Source: Pteria penguin | Taxonomy: Eukaryota > Mollusca > Bivalvia > Pterioida > Pteriidae | NCBI GenBank assembly: GCA_035048485.1 | Contig: CM068588.1 | Span: 558,001 to 622,000, forward strand | DNA length: 64,000 nt | Direction: 5' to 3' | Shown here: positions 21,801 through 35,700 of the stretch, piece by piece | How the letters are laid out: every line of letters starts with the position of its first letter | Position numbering within the stretch: the stretch's first letter is position 1 | Program-made: the position numbers and the translations under genes | The notes under the pieces: model-generated | Seen by the model: the letters and a program-made list of their open reading frames with translations, nothing else | Database searches by the model: none | Told to the model about the DNA's origin: nothing

Positions 21801-23760
21801 ATAAGATTTCTGCATAAAATTCTATATCATTTTACAAAGCTTGCTTCATTTGCTACAAATCAGTACACAGACTATGACTTAAAGTTTTCTCATTTCAAAG
21901 ATATGATTAGATGAAATTTAACCATTGGTTAGCTTAACCAGTGGTTAAAGTTCAAACAACTGGCCCCTGATGTATTAGATCAAGATTATTACATATTAAA
22001 AGATACATAATTGTATTCTTAGTTGTAATTTATTGCATATTATGAGAATCATTTAGAATGAAACTATAAACTTACATGTATAAGTCAGAGCAGTTTGTTT
22101 TATTATAATATGCATTATGATTATTTTGTTTGATATTGGTAAATAGAGTATGTATATATTATGGAATTGTATACATATGTTCTTAATGTATCAATGTACA
22201 TGGTAAAAGGGGTTCCCTTTGGAAGATCAATCATGAAGCATCTTAATGGCATATGTGATTTGCTATGCAGTATTTGCTCTGTATTTAGTGTACACTTATC
22301 GTCATTATGGATCTATTGAGAAGTTGATCTTTCCAATAGGTAATAGAGATGGGACAATAAAGAGCATGACATTTTGTTGCAATAATGTAGAGGATTTGAG
22401 ATTTCAGATTAAGTGGAAGCTGGTGTGGGGGCTGGGTCCATTGTAGTGGTATAAATTTCTATGCAGTGCATCAAGCAGATGCTGTAACCATATTCATGAA
22501 ATAATCATGGAGGAACATAAAACAATAATCAATCAACAAAATAAATTTAGTGAATTTGTATAAATTTTCATAAAGTATAAATGGACAACTTACATGTTTT
22601 TATGTTATATTTCAGTTTCTTAATTATAATTAAAATATACACTTACTGTAAATTTGTTAAATATATCTTTAGTATTTATGTCAGACTTCATAATCATATT
22701 TTTTATGCCCCCAGATTGATAGATCGGGGGCTTATTGTTTTTGTCCTGTCTGTCTGTTTGTTTGTCTGTCTGTCAAGTTTAACCTTTGCCATATCTTTTG
22801 AACCATGAAGGATAGAGGCTTCATATTTCACATGCATACTCAGCTAATGAGGCCCTTTCAAATGACACGAAGGTCGATGACCTTTTGACCTTGACAGTGA
22901 CCTTCATGCTAAAAATAACTTTTTGGACATTGTTGCCACTGTGGGCATTAGTGTTTCACAAACACAGCTTGTTTTTGTATGAAAACAGATAGAATATTAA
23001 TATCTCAAACATGCCGAGTAGTTCAATATAAATGATGAGATGCACATATGTGCCATGAAATGAAAAACTATTAGGAGCCTGCATTGATTGAAATCACATC
23101 TTCTGCCAATCCAGTAACAACACTTTAGTAAATTGTAATGCGATAAACTTAAAGAATTTTCAACATGCAGGTTTCATATTTCACAGATGCAGAATGATAG
23201 GAGGAAAATATACATTAATGACTCAAAGGTCAAGGTCTTCCATGATTTGACTGTTCTCTAGTTTTCTTCATTGAATTTGATATCTGTTATTCATGGACAC
23301 AAATTTACTTCTAAAATGGTTCTATACTATCATGAGCAGTTTGTATTCACATCATAATAAAAGCAGCATGTATTTGTGTATTATTGCTTTGTAGTATAAG
23401 CTCGCCTCCTGAGCTGAAGGCTTACTGAATCAACGTTTATCAGTTATCATCGGTATTGTTGTCGGTCAGTTGGCATTGTGGTAAATTTTCACATAATCAA
23501 CTCTCCTCTGCAAGGACTGAGAAGATTTTATTGAAGCTTGGCAGCAACCAACACTCAAGGTCCTGTCCTTTTTAAAAGATTGTTCCAGGGCTGGATCCAG
23601 AATGATGGCAAGGTAGCCCATAGAGGGTACCCTCCTTGAGAATCTTCTTCAGATGTATTGCATAAAATGAAAAACTAAATACATCAGAGTACTTTAGAAA
23701 CATGTGTGAAATTCAATAAAGTTTGTGTCTTTGATAAAATCTGAAATGTAATTTTTGTCA

Positions 23761-23791
<31 letters not shown>

Positions 23792-26700
23792 TGCATCTTT
23801 TTGGATTTCATAATTTTTGCACTTTTTCATGTGACTGTTTGATTTTCTCATTAATCTAAGATTGCTTATAATGCATTCATTTTATATTGTAATGTTGATT
23901 CTTAGTAAATAGATGGATATAAATGTGATGCATTTGACTGCAAAATTATTTTTTTTAAATGTTTTGTCAGCATTTTGAAGATAATAAGAAAGAGGGAGAA
24001 GGTGTGATCACACTCTTTGTTTATCATATTAAGCTGCGACGGATTTCAGAATTGATAGAAGGATTTTGATGATCAAGGAGCATGTTTTAAGAAGCATTAA
24101 TGTATTTGGTTCCATTACGAAGTCAAATCTTGACACATTTTTGGCCTTTTTCTTACTTGGTCATTTTCATACATTTTTATATCATATTTTTTAATGATTC
24201 AATATGATTAAGAAGTAGTAAAGCATTAATTTGCTAACTTTTGTTAGAAAATACCTATTTCAAGGTTTATTTGAATGTTTCATGTCAAAATTTAGCTTTC
24301 TCAACTTTTTTGATTTTTTTTTCAATTGTTGATATAGACACATCTTGTGATACCTATTGCTTTCCACTCCTTATCTCGTTCATGAAAAAGAGGAGTGGAT
24401 AGTCATGGGTATCACACGATGATATAGTCATTAGTAAGGTACATGTAGCAATTAAAAATCCATTGACAGCAAAGATTTTTTATCATTTCAGTTTTCTCTA
24501 GAACAAGTTTTTCTTAATGTTTTGCACCACTCAATATGTAAACTCTTAAACTTAGTTATTTAAAAAAAAACAGAAAAAATCAAAAACTAAAAACATTTTA
24601 AAAAATTTAAAAATGTGGGTGTATTATGCTATACCGCTGTCGGCTCTCTGTCCCTCCGTCCGTCCATCCATCCTTGTCCAGGCCTCTCCTCCTTAACTAA
24701 AGAGGGAACAAAACTTTTGATGGTGTCATATGAAAGGGTGTGGCTTGTAGTTGAGCATGTGGGTTTCAAAGTTGGGATCAGGACCCTGGGGTGGGGGAAA
24801 ATGGGCAGGGTCGGAAAAGCTTGTCCGGGCTTCTCCTTAACTAAAGGGGGAACAAAACATTTGAGGGTGTCATATGAAAGGATGTGGTTTGTAGTTGTGT
24901 ATGTGGGTTTCAAAGTTGGGGTCAGGCCCCTGGGGTGGAGGAAAATGGGCAAAGTCAGAAAGGTTTTCCGGGCTTCTACTCCTTATCTAAAGGGGGAACA
25001 AAACTTTTGATGGTGTGAAATGAAAGGATATGGCTTGTAGACCACATTAAAACATGATGCGGGCGTATCATGCATTCGTTAGCGGTGCCCTATTTTTAAG
25101 TCAGTCACAGTGTAGCCCAGTGGATGAGGTGCTCGTCTGCTGACCGGGAGGCATGGATTCGACTCCTGCCATTGGTACACCGGTGTCCTGTCTTTTGGAT
25201 GAAACAGTAAAAACCAAGGTCCCGTGTTCTAGTAGGTGTGGCATGTAAAAGATCCCTCCCTGCTTTGAGTGGGTCCATTGCAAAAATATAAATTTCTATG
25301 AGATGGAGTAGGCAGATGCCATCACCATATACATGTACATGTACTTGTAATATTCGTGGAGTGACATATGACGTTAATCAATCAATCTGTCACAGTGTTC
25401 TAGCATTTCCATAACCCATTACCTGAGATAAGTGAAAAAAAAAACTCAGGTTGGGTAATTGGGAATTAGAAATACATGTATATATATCCATTGGTAACTT
25501 AATTTTGAAGTACACTTGTACTAACTAAATACTGCTGAAGTAATATCACACAATTGAAATTATTAGAATCCGTTATATTTGTTTAAAACTTGTCCACTTA
25601 TTACAGTATTTGAGCTCAGTAAAAACAAATATTATATGCAATGTACATGTATTTAAATACAGAGACAAAATTATAACACATCACATTTTAACAACTGTAT
25701 TTTTTTTATCCATTTGAATATTGTGGTAACACATAAATCACTTCCTCTGTCGTTAGATTAGATTTCAACTTTTTCAATGATGCTCTCATGATAGTTCACC
25801 GATACAAATCTTATTCACATAAAGGAAGTATAAAAGTTAGATCCTTTTATACAAGGTACAAATGTATGCAGTAACTTGATCTTAATACGTATATGAACAA
25901 GGAAGGATATGTGCTGACTGTAAAAAAAAATTCTAAAAAAGAGTAACACAGGAAATCAGCAGCTGTGTTTAAATATCGTATAAACAAGTTCAGGATTATG
26001 CTGAATGTAAAAGGAATAATCAAGAGAGGTCAACAGTACAGTGTATTAAATATGTAAAAATCTGAAATACCGATCTAATTTCCACGACTCCAAATAGGAA
26101 TTTGCTTATCTCCAAACAAACTTTTAAACAATTTCTTATTAAAAGAAGCTTAAATTTAAACAAATACAAAAACCATTAGGGCCCGAAATTTGTGGAGAAA
26201 GAGTATTTTGTATTTGAAAGCATTTGAGATTATTTCATTGCTTCTGGGTGTTCAAGATATAACATTCTGTTTATAAGACTCCATTCCATAATGACCTTTC
26301 ATTGTTAGAAACATCATAGATTAGTATTTCACCGTTTGTTTTACAGCATTTTAATACTTCATATGCAAGTTTTAATTTTGTTCCACTCACTTTTGTGATG
26401 TCATACATCACTTTAAACTTAGATGGAAATGTCACTGATGACATGATTTTGCATGTGGGTTTTCATTTCAGTAAAATTTTCGTTAGTTTTACTATAGGAA
26501 TTTGCTTATCTCCAAACAAGCTTTTGAACAATTTCTTATTAAAAGAAGCTTTTTGAGAAAATATATAATAATTAATCATTTGGGACAAAATGCATGTAAG
26601 TGAAAACCACCTTTATCTTCTTCTAATTTTTAAAAATAGAGATATAAATCGGAATTTTCTGTGACATGACATGAGTCTGTAATATGAGTCCCTCTTTGGC

Positions 26701-29700
26701 TCCTGTTTAAGACATGGGATAGATTTATGCAAAATTTTAGAAAAAAAAATATATTATTTGTATTGCCTGTGAAAATGTTTCATGAATAATCTTTAAATGA
26801 TTCTCGCTTGATTCTTTTCAACAATTGACACTTTGATATACTGGAAAATAACTACACATAATATCTAACTTTCCTTTTGTAGTCAGGCTCAGGTGAGCAA
26901 TGTTGCTCATGGGCCTCTTGTTATACATTGTACCAATTATTTTAGTTTTCATAAAATGATCAACATTAATTTCTGTATTTGTAGGTTGGAGAGATACATT
27001 TTAAGAATTTCTATACTGCATACATATCTGTACGAATGAAAGTGAAACCTTCATCTGATAATACTGAACCAGGTATGTACCAAACTGAAGATAAATCCTA
27101 CTATAGACCACACTGAACCAGGTAAGTCAAAGAATGAATGTGAAACCTACCTCAGAAAACGCTGAGCAAGGTAAGTCAGAGGTGAATGTAAAACCTACCT
27201 CAGACAACACTGAGCAAGGTAAGTCACAGGAATGAATGTGAAACCTATCTCAGATAGCTCTGAGCAAGGTAAGTCACAGAAGTGAATGTGAAACCTTCAT
27301 CAGACAACACTGAGTAAGGTTAGTCACAGGAGTGAATGTGCATGAAATCTACATCAGACAACACTGAGAAAGGTAAGTCACAGGAGTGAATGCCAAACCT
27401 ACCTCAACTCTGAGTCAGGTTATTCACGTAAGGAATTAAGGTCAACCCTACCTAAGAAAACACAAAGCTAGGTAAGTCACAAAATGAATGTGATCCTACC
27501 TCAGACAATATTGAACGAGGTTATTCTTGATAAATTAAGGTGAAACCCAACCAAGACAACACTAAACTAGGTAAGTCACAGAATAAATGTGAAACTATTC
27601 TCAGACAACACTGAGCAAAATAAGTCACATAATGAATGTGAAACCTACCCATACTACCCAGAGCATGGCATTATGTTTTAGGTTGTGTGGTACCATGTTT
27701 TAGGTGGAGTGGTGCCATGTTTAGGTGGCTTTGCAACATGTATCAGGTGGCATGGCACCATATATTAGGTGGACTGGTACCATGTGCATGTATTAGGTGG
27801 CATGGCACCATATATAAGGTGGAATGGTACCATGTTCATGTATTAGGTGGCATGGCACCAGAGGTGAAGTGGCACCATACATGTATATGAGGTTGAATAT
27901 CACCATGTGTTAGATGGAGTGATGCCATGTTTTAGGTGGCATGGCACCATATATGAGGTAGCTTGGCACCATGTATGAGGTGGTATGGCACCATGTATTA
28001 AGTGAAGTGGTGCCATGTATGATGTGCAGTGGCACCATGTATTAGGTGTAGTTGTGTCCTGTTTTAGATGGCATGGCACCATGTATTAGATGAAGTGGTG
28101 CCATGTATGATGTGCAGTGGTGCCATGTATTAGGTGTAGTGGTGTCATGTTTTAGATGGCATGGCACCATGTACACTTAGGATGGCATTAACAACAAATG
28201 CACCTCCATAAATGTTTCCAGTGAGAGATTCGTATGTCTTTCTATTCATACTGCTATATTAAAGATACAGGACAACCTGAAATTCAACTTTTGCTTAAAG
28301 AAAGAACTATACCCAATACAAAACTAAACTGTATAACAATCAAGCATTACTTTTTTGGTCAGCTTGTTTCTCAAAAAGAGTTTGTGATTTAGTATTACAG
28401 TATGGACACATTGTGAGGGAATGCCCATTTCACTAAACCTGTCTGAAAGTTTATCTTAAATGTCATTAATTATTTATAATTTTAGGAGAAACAAAGTGGA
28501 AAACATGTTTACGTCGGATGAGGCTGATGCCCAATCCCCACACAGAGACTGGATCGCAAGATTATTTCTGCATATCACGCAAACAAGTAATTCTTTTTAT
28601 TATCAATACAGAGTATCGCAACTACAGTAATGTCAGTATACACACGCACTTTGTTGTTGTTATGATGTCATATAATTATGACGTAAGTTGCCCACATAAA
28701 AGTGCCCACATTGAGAAAAATGGATTTGATAGGTGACTCAATGCATACCTTGACAGATTTTAGTAGTTGAGAAATTGTGTATCATGGATATGTGTTTGTC
28801 TGCCCACAATATATTTACATGATTGTGCTCAAACACAAAGCATCAGCTCAAGGTCATTGAAGGGAAGATGACCACCAGTCACATTAAAATATTCCAAGGT
28901 CATCAGCCTAATCTCTTACTTTGTCTTATTACATGTAGCCATTGGCTGGTTTTCATAAATTTTGGTTTTAGTTTTAATAAATATGGAAACCAATTCTAAT
29001 TGTTTCTGTATAAATATGAATTATGATAACTTGACATTTTGATTGACTTATCAAGCATAATAAAGATTGAAAGAAATTAGATGACAGTGTAATATAAAGT
29101 TCAGTTTTCATTTATTTCTATAATGTTGCATTACAAGTTAAAATTTATATTAATAGAGCTTAACCATGATTCTTATTATAGAAGCTTTACAGGGTTTTGT
29201 GTTATAATTTAATACAATTATAACTAAATTAACATAACCATTTCCTTGTTCTAGCTGTCATGTGACTTGACTAACCTATCAGGATTGAGATTGATTCTCC
29301 AGCAGCCATCACCTGTTTGGAAAGATTTTAAAATTGAGGATCTGAAACTGTATAGATCATCTGAGGTAATACTGGAGATATGAAAAGAGCATTACTAAGC
29401 TTTGCTGAGGTCATTTGTATAGTCCAACAACTTGCCACCCATTATGATAAATATATCTTGTACAACATACCACACCTTTTGTATTAAATATATCTGGAAC
29501 AACCTGGCACCCCTATTGTGATGAATGTATCTGGTACAACTTGCCACCCCTATTATGATAGATGTAATACTACAGTGGATTCCGTTTAATCTGATAGTCT
29601 ATTTGCGTGAATAAAATATCAGATAAAGCGGGCTATCAGATTAGACGAAATTGCGAAAGTTGATGCTTTATGTTGTGTAACATGTCATAGATGTCTACTC

Positions 29701-32700
29701 ATATGGACGTTTGATAGCGGTTGTTTTCATTTAGAGATAAACGACCGCTTACATGGTGTTAAAGTACCTAAAGCCGTCAATCAAACCTACGCGGTGTGAG
29801 ATACGTCTATTGTCTGTATACTGTCTGCTTCCCGTAGTAAATGACCAAGGTGATAACAGGAGTAATGTCTACAGAGTGCTATTCAAAAAGAATACAATAC
29901 AAGACTTGCGATGTGTTTATTTAGCAATGATTTCTGATTAGCAGAGTGTACGGGTGATATAGTGATCTAACCTTAATTGGTTAATTGATAGTTACACAGC
30001 AAGTGAAATTACTTGACCATAACGGCACGATCATTGGCAGCGTGGCTTACTATCATAAGAATGTTAGATTAATTTAAGAATTGTATTTAAATTGGACTAT
30101 GTCTGCTTACAACACTTGATTCATTCTTTATTATATCTTCACCAACATGGGCGATACCCGCGTACAGTTCGCGTAATTTATGTAGACACGCATGTTCATT
30201 CTAACGAGAAAAAAAAATTGAAGCGGTCGTTTGGAACGAGGGTTTAACTACAAGTCCGGCCGCAATATTTAAGAAATTTGAAGTCTATGCGAGTTTGATC
30301 GTAAATGAAGTGAATGAGAGAAAAGCGTTGATATCACACAATGAATAAAGGCTGGTCGTTCCATGTTGCTTTTGATGATAATATACGTAACGCAATCTCA
30401 TTGTGATAGAATACGGCAAAGCAAATTCGATTGACAAAATCAACGATGAAATGACAGGTTAATTGAGGAGGTACACAAAAGACGAATCACTAAACATCAA
30501 AACAAAATCATATACACGTGCTAAGCAATATCGATTGCGTCTCGCGGTCTTGCTATTTCATTACGAAATTAACATTTTTTTTTTTTTTATTTCCCCCTCC
30601 CCCATGCGTATTAGACACCGAATTTGACGGTTCTTCATGTTTTTTTAGGTCATTTTTAGGTGCGTATTATGCTCGGGTGCGTATTATATTCGAGTATTTA
30701 CGGCACATCTACTCTCAATTTCGGTCATCAACATATTTCATTAATTACAAATGACACTACAGCGATCACTAATTAAACCTGTACAGGTACTTCAATGAGA
30801 TGTCAATTGTTGTGTACACAAACAATCAATTATTATTCCTTAGTCGTCATCGTATTGCCGTAGGTGTTGTTATATGCCTATGTTGTCACAGCTGGGTGAT
30901 TTCACAACAATATCCGGCCTTAAAATAGGCTAAATTCGGGGTGAAATATTTTATCAACGGTAAATTTGCTATCAGATAAACCGAAACTTGGACTTTTCAC
31001 TATCAGATAAAAAAGACAAATTATTATAGAAATACATAGAAACGATTTGGTGTTTTAATATCATATCAGATAAAACGAAATATCAGATAATACGATATCA
31101 GATAAAATGGAGTCCACTGTATCATGATTACTCTTTTAAAAATTCAAAAATATGTTTGTAAGACAACATAATTCTTTGTAATTTAGCTTTTCTATCTGTA
31201 AAACTTAGACAAATTTTGTAAATTTGTCAGTCCATCAGTCTAGGTTTTGCCATCAGTTTGTCCATTTATCTGTGTTTCTGTAAGTTTGCCCTATGTTTTG
31301 TTTAGGTTTTGGAGATAATAATTATATATTCTGAGATAGGGATAGGATTTTATGTATGATAGTATAGGAGAAAACTGAAGACATCTGACAAAGCTGTATG
31401 ACGAAAATCACCAAGGACATGCACATGAAACAAAACATGATAATAGTAGAATATACAAGGAAAAATGGACATAAAGATATGTCTTTTGAGTTTTCTGTGG
31501 GACCTTATGTTTGTCATACACCTCTGAAGTCATTTTGATTTTGATGCCGATATCAGTATAATTTTGTCTTCATTGTGGTATGTAGTAAAATGGCCTACTA
31601 AGCATTTTCTTACAGTCTTATTATTTAGTTTATTATTATGATTTTTTATATTATTATTACTATGATTATTATTATTCATAGTATATTGTTTCTGTTCAGC
31701 TCCTTACCAAGGGTACATCTTTGCCAGCATGGTTGACAGAGGACTCTGCTTCTAATAGCCATAAGAAAAAGTTAGAGGTATGTAGGTCAAGGTCATTGTA
31801 ACCAAGTGATCAGTGCATCTGAAACCTTTAGTGTATGATATTGTATGCTGGATTGACCTAAAGAATTTAGATTTTGTTCCTACAGTAAGGTGAAACAAAA
31901 TAAAAAAAAATTAATTATATGGAATTTCAAAAGTCAGTGTTCGCTTAAGGTCTTAAGAATATCCTTTTTTGTTTTGTATAAGTCATGTAGAATGTACTTA
32001 AAGATATGAAAATTGTATGAGAGTTTTGTTAAAATTCCCTTTTATTTGACAATGTGTCTTCAAATCCCAAATTAAAGTAGAGGAAAAGGATAATAACTGT
32101 AATCTATAAAGGATATTAAACATATTTTGTCATACTCTTAAGTGAAGTAACTATATTTTCAGTAGGATTGTTTTTATACAATGATTATCTTAGAAAGTCC
32201 TGTATTTTGTTCAAAATGTGTCAAGTTTGTCAGAAATCCCATTTTGATTTGTGTCTTCGAATTTGAAATAAAAATTAGTAAATGAGATTACAATAAGTAA
32301 ATGAAATTATAATAATAATCTAAGTTTTTAAACAATCTTGTAATAATAAATGATATACTAACATTTATGATACATTGAGGATGTCATGTTGTGGAACGCT
32401 ACATACTGTGTTCTCCTGAACCTTCATAATGTTTTAAATGTGGTTATCTCCCCTATATGTAGTGTGGTCCCTCAGCTGACTTTGAGTCACTTCCCCTCTC
32501 CAGATCTGAGAAACAGATGGTAAGGTGATAGGTGCTGGACTTTGTTATACAGTTACCTAGTATATTCCAATCAAAATCCATGTTACGATATGATTGTATT
32601 ATTCCTTAAAATCCTCCCTCAGGGAAATCGTAACAGTACAGTCTATATCCACGTATTTTTTTACCACTATATTTTCGTCTATTGGCTTTAAGAAAAAAAT

Positions 32701-35700
32701 AGTGGCTTATATAAAATCTGTTACTGCTGTTAATGATTATTTTATGGTGAACACTTCAAACTGCAGTTACTGTAATGGATTTTACATAAACAGTTGCATC
32801 CTCTGGAAACGAGGTCTGCAGTATGCACGTAGGACCTTGTCTTGAGAAGATGAAACAATCATACTTTTTTTAGAACCACTAGATGAAAGGCAGGTGGTTG
32901 AATATTTGTTGATCTGCAGTATGTTCATTATGATATGAAGATGAGCAGTTTCACATTAGTATAGTGCAAAATATTACTTGAAGAAAGTGTAAAGATAAAC
33001 GTAAATTCAACCATGGCTTTCACAGAATATTTGTTGAATTAATTTCATGACGTCACAATACATTTTCATTGTTTGTCCGAGGTATGACTGAAGTGTAAAA
33101 TATTGTGACGTCAGCTGTTTTAACAATTTTTTGCGCATAAATGGAAGGGTCAATTTGTAAATCATTATAATAATTAAGGTCATTATTCAGATCTTCCTTA
33201 TCCTTAGTGGCATGCTGTTGGAAGACAATTTTCATGTTATTTTCTCAGATTTCACTTCAGAAAAAGTATGATCAACCATCAAAAGAGCTCATGAGATTTA
33301 CCTTGAAAAAGATCATCATGCATGAAATAGCATTTCAGAATGTTGTCAGTCATATCCATTTTGAAGGAAAATTTTAATTTTGGGGCAATTTGTTATGACA
33401 GATCAAACACCATAAATTTGAGTCTACTCGTGATATTTACAAAGAGAAATAAAGTATTTTTCGGGTTTGAAATGAACACATCACATATATACTTATGTAG
33501 CATAAAATTAGGCATATCTTGCAGTTACAAATGAGAAATAGAAGATATTTTTCATGATGCCTTTATAAATTTAGTTAAAATTGACAAAGATATTTGTAAA
33601 TCATAGCACATATTTAATTTCTTCTCTTGTTTGGTTTGCTTGCGAAAAGCTTTGAACATTAAAATTATAGAAACTTCAAAGTCTTCATATTGTTTTCAAA
33701 TTATACGATAGAAACCCGATTGTTGTCAAAACATTGAAGAATTTATGTGATGGTTATTCTATACTGTCCGAGTACTAACTGTCTTATCAATGAAGTACAT
33801 GTCAGGTTTTTAACAAGAGGGTGTGGAGTGCTAAGGTGTGAAACCACGCCTGCTCCTTTGATAAGACAATTGAAACTAGGTATAAAATAACTGACTTGTC
33901 ACATATTTCAAACTCAGTGTGAAACATGCACTTTTCATTGGATTGAAAGCCGTGTGATAAGAAAATCAGAGAAGAGTTGGTTATCATATATCCGATAAAT
34001 ATTAAATAAACTTCCATAAAAATCACTGATTATTGTATGGATAGAACAAAGGAAAAACACCATAAATATGTGACAAGTGAATTGATTTACAATAGAGGAT
34101 AGCATGAACAACAATAGGATACATTGTATTGGATTCAATAAGGAAATTAATCCAGTGAACTGTACTTAATGGATTTTGATTGGACAACTCTATAATATAT
34201 CACTATGCTTTATTTCCAAAGTCACATGATTACTATATATATGCTACAAATGTAGAATAATAACATGGGGTAGCAGAACTTACAGCTTTAATACAACCTT
34301 GATCAGTATGGACAATGCCTGGCCATACACTTGTTGCCATGGTATTGGTGTCATGTTTACTGCTGGATTCCATATGCTTGGTGTTAAGTCTCGTCAAGTG
34401 ATGTCAGAGAGATTTTTTACTGTAGTCATATATGAATGTATAATATTTCTTGGGAAAGCAATTTTACAGAATACAGTTTCCCTTCAATCGCTTGCAGATT
34501 TAGTGAAAATTTTAGAACCATGGTAGTTTTGGTCAAAAGTTTGGATACTTGTTAAACTTTTTGAGATCCTTTGAAGAAAAGAGTTAAATTAAAGAGCATG
34601 CTTGGGAATGATGTAAAACTACATTAACCTGGTATCTATGACGAGAATGTTGTCGTCTTTCAGTACATCTATATACTAATGCTTCTGTTGATTAGATTAC
34701 CTACTAAAGCCATCCAACCAATTTAAAGAAGCCATTAATAATGAAGAGAATGGGAATATAATTGTGCATTTAACACAAGGGATCTTTTTATACATGACTA
34801 TTTTCTCTAGAAAAAGCAAAAAAAAAGGGCAGATAAGTGCTATTTGTGGTGAGGGTGATTCCCGGATCATGCAATTATATTTTAGAGGTTGGTTACATAG
34901 GGGATCATGCCATTATATCTTAGAAGTTGCTTACCTCCCAGATCTTTCCATTATATTTTAGAGGTTGGTTACCTCCCGGACTGTACCATTTTATTTCAGA
35001 GGTTGGTTACCTCCAAGATCATGTCATTATATTTTAGAGGTTGGTTACCTACCGGATCGTACCATTATGTTTTAGAGGTTGGTTGGCTTCCGGATCTTGC
35101 CATTATATTTTAAAACTTGGTAACCTCAAGGATCATGCCATTATATTTTAGAGGTTGGTTACCTACCAGATTGTACCATTATGTTTTAGAGGTTGGTTAG
35201 GGCTTGTTCCCAGCCATGTCTCAATATGACTGAAAAATTGCCCCAATCAACAAAATGTTTCAATCAATAAACCAAAACACATAGCAAGAAAGGGTGACTG
35301 TATAAAGCAAGTGGTTGTGTAATGCAGGTATAAGAGTTGCAACAGGCGAAACTACCTTATCTACAGAGAACAGATTCAATTATGGCATTTAATATCATAT
35401 CCTTAATTAAATCAACAAAGTGAGTTTCACTAAGTTTTCTGACATACAGTTTTTGTTCTTTCTATATTATTAAGGGGTTTTGAGGTCATGTATGCCTTGG
35501 ACTAGGTTTTGCTAGCAAATAGATTATGTTTTTGTGATATTTTTATTATAAGTAACCCAAGAAGGTTTTTTGTTTTGTAGGTGTGATTTCTGTGTGTGTG
35601 AACCTTCTTAATAACAAATGTAGAAGTTTATCTTTTTGGATATACTGGTCTACATCTAGAGGTGTTTATTTAAGTCATGGCCCTTATTTTGGTTCAGATA

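Larger units (their letters stand above)
23398..26925. mobile_element. large degenerate dispersed element (approximate bounds)
   Basis: Starts near AGCTCGCCTCCTGAGCTGAA and ends near CAGGTGAGCAATGTTGCTCA then TGGGCCTCTTG. These look like termini of non-coding elements common in bivalve introns (recalled, not searched). It contains a T-tract near 23770, three ~150-bp tandem copies (24670-25030), a SINE, and a ~55-bp direct repeat at about 26095 and 26498 (GGAATTTGCTTATCTCCAAA). Bounds and unity are inferred. Confidence 0.4.

Noticed and set aside
24615..25010. 131-aa ORF (GTKLLMVSYERVWLVV repeats) and its 107-aa antisense
   Set aside because: It covers three ~150-bp tandem copies inside a dispersed non-coding element.
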